From NCBI GenBank assembly GCA_028023455.1, contig JAQFVV010012402.1, forward strand, positions 17,364,935 to 17,428,934: 64,000 nucleotides of DNA, given 5' to 3'. The number at the start of each line of letters is the position of its first letter. Position 1 is the stretch's first letter. A program made the translations under genes and the position numbers. Under the pieces are notes generated by a model. That model worked only from the letters and a program-made list of their open reading frames with translations, made no database searches and was not told the DNA's origin. Below are positions 62,301 to 64,000 of this stretch, one piece after another. This DNA comes from Epiperipatus broadwayi (taxonomy: Eukaryota > Onychophora > Udeonychophora > Euonychophora > Peripatidae).

Positions 62301-62480
62301 AAACTTCAGATAATTCAATCTTGATTGGGTATATCTATACTTCCTTCTGTTCTTCTTTAAATAAGTTTGAAATCTTTTATTGTATTTCTTAAGATATGGG
62401 GAAATTTTAATAACAGGAAATCTTTTGAAGTTTCGTTATGACGTATTTAATTTAAGGAAAGAATTATTCAAATATATAAG
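59366..62480. other. Intergenic DNA, possible LTR start at about 59478
   Basis: At 59465-59477 a purine tract (AAGGATAGGGAGT) is followed by TGTAAGGATCACTTAC. This is the arrangement of a polypurine tract and LTR start, and it could be the 3' LTR of the pol remnant upstream. No matching LTR end or second LTR was found. The remainder is AT-rich with no recognised gene. Confidence 0.3.
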
Positions 62481-64000
62481 TGTAACGATCAGAGACATAT
62501 TATCCAGATGTAATTGCGGTTAAAGAAATATAAGATATTTAGGTCATGTAGAATTAAGAAAGCTTTAGGAAGGTTTTATCTATAAACAATAAAGATAGTG
62601 TAATGAAATATGTCAGTTAAGTTGAAGAAAAATATATATGTGTGTGATTTGAAACTTGGCGTGATAATAAAGTGATCGATAAATTATAAACATAGTGTTA
62701 GAAAATATATCAGAAACATGCATTGTTTGAAATACAGTTGAAATATAATGAAGTTATACATAAATCATTAACGGAGTGGGAATAATTATAGTGTTTAAGT
62801 CAAGTTAAGTTAAAATATGAAAAATATATACGTGTGTCATTTAGTGAAGTAGAATAATTAAGAGTTTATATATGTAGTGGAATAAAGGTTAGTCATCGAA
62901 ATATAGCAGAGAGTTTAAAATGAATCTAGGACAGGTAGGTAAAATGGTGAACCAGAGCAGGTGTGTTTGGATTGGCTAGCGTTGTAAATGCCAATCATCA
63001 TACTAAATATAATAACTAAAGTAGCAAATCACAATATAAGAGAATAAAGAATGGAGATAATCAGTAGAGAAGAAACTATAAATATATTAAGAAGGGTTAA
63101 TTAAAACATCTATGTGTACAAGGTCCCAAACTAGAATGGACAACCAAGTAAATGAATTGAGGGATGGATGAAAATAATGATATAGAGAGAGCAGATATTA
63201 CACAACAAGAAATGAAAGATAGACTAGACTTTAGTGATGTGATGAGTATGCTCATGCAATTGCGAAAGAAACAACAACAGTTTATGAAGGAAGGCAAGGA
63301 CAGGGAAGAAAAAATGGAGGAAACTAATAAAAGAATGATGGAAACATGGTGTGTGAAGATAGAAATGGACAGTTGCAAATGAGTTGCTGAAGCTATAGAA
63401 GAAATGAGTAACTTATGAGATATAAGATACAAGAGACAGGGAATGGACAGGAAAGGGAAATCAAACTGGATGAACCAGAAAGCATAGAACCATATGGGTA
63501 CGATGAACCGAATAGGTCAGAGTGTAGATAAAAAGTCAGCATATTTAGATCTGAGAATGAAAGTAGTACAGCATAAAGTGGAAATGAATAAGTTAGATAA
63601 AAGGGAGAAAAATTGAAGTCATGAGATTAGAGAATAATAGAACACTGGCAAATGTGCAGTGGGACATAAATCAAATAGTAAGAGTAGTAGAAAGGTTAGA
63701 TTCAAAATTAGAAGAGTATAAGGAGGTCAGCAAGTAACAGTGCAAATACAGAAATGAAATACATCAAACCAAGAGCCATTGTGGGATATACTGACATGGG
63801 CAATGAAAATCACATAATCTCATCAGGTTATACCAGTTTTTAAAAGTATGAATCTTCTCCGGACACCCAGGAGAGAGCCCTACATAGCACCTGGAGAGCC
63901 TCGAAAGATACTTTAGCTTCAACAGGATGAATGATGAGGCCAAGATAGCAGTTGCCTGCAACCATTCACAGGGAGAATCACAAGTGTAGTGGGACTCACT
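62481..64000 (+). mobile_element. 5' part of another LTR-type element with decayed gag
   Basis: TGTAACGATC at 62481 looks like the LTR start used by the solo LTRs. From 63112 a frame reads MCTRSQTRMDNQVNELRDG and stops. M-x-TRSQ is a common start of invertebrate gag. A second frame, 63164-63382, continues with a charged coiled coil (QLRKKQQQFMKEGKDREEKM). More coiled-coil pieces follow in other frames to about 63730. At 63888-63968 a capsid-like piece appears (LESLERYFSFNRMNDEAKIA, HSQGES). Stops and shifts make the gag non-functional. The element runs off the window. Confidence 0.55.

Noticed and set aside
61621-62313. Three open frames of about 60 codons as small genes
   Set aside because: Composition follows the AT-rich background, with no domain and no splice or start context.
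62481-62760. Short LTR from TGTAACGATC to GTTATACA
   Set aside because: The end is plausible, but no primer binding site follows it and no second LTR is in the window, so the end point is not supported.

Overview
The window is AT-rich, intron-rich eukaryotic DNA, almost certainly from an invertebrate animal. I base this on GT/AG-spliced exons of a conserved animal gene, introns of several kilobases, and a mixed load of Ty3-like LTR elements, RTE-like and other LINEs, Penelope-like elements, TA-flanked DNA transposons and a tRNA-derived SINE. I cannot fix the phylum from sequence alone. Nothing bacterial or viral (as a free genome) is present.

The only host gene I recognise is the 3' quarter of HEATR5B (Heatr5/p200, partner of the AP-1 clathrin adaptor), on the + strand. 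Six exons run from 6899 to the stop codon at 19654. All splice phases agree, and the protein reads through to a typical C-terminus. The rest of the gene lies upstream of the window. Its introns are packed with transposon remnants: a GIY-YIG endonuclease piece, a tRNA-derived SINE, a Tigger/pogo-like relic, an LTR-like repeat and copies of an interspersed repeat here called R1.

Layout: 1-980, two head-to-head Penelope-like remnants. 981-3151, a solo LTR. 3185-3427, a foldback. 3660-6090, two 3' fragments of one LINE family. 6899-19654, HEATR5B. 19655-27400, intergenic DNA with R1 repeats and tandem repeats. 27417-35624, a young LTR retrotransposon with an intact gag and no pol, inserted into an R1 copy. 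35904-37929, another solo LTR. 38130-42010, LINE remnants on the minus strand. 42955-44974, a TA-flanked transposon interrupted by a palindromic insertion. 47822-48897, a TIR element with telomere-like repeats. 50435-50675, an R1 foldback. 51746-52448, a 358-bp tandem duplication. 56200-58510, a decayed Ty3-type pol. 62481-64000, the start of another gag-bearing element.

The most notable item is the 8.2-kb gag-only element. It has about 2.73-kb LTRs that differ by only about 1 percent, a tRNA-Lys-like primer binding site, a 4-bp target duplication and one uninterrupted 370-codon gag. It looks like a recently mobile non-autonomous element that would need pol functions from elsewhere. A second theme is the number of large inverted duplications, several formed from recognisable repeat families.
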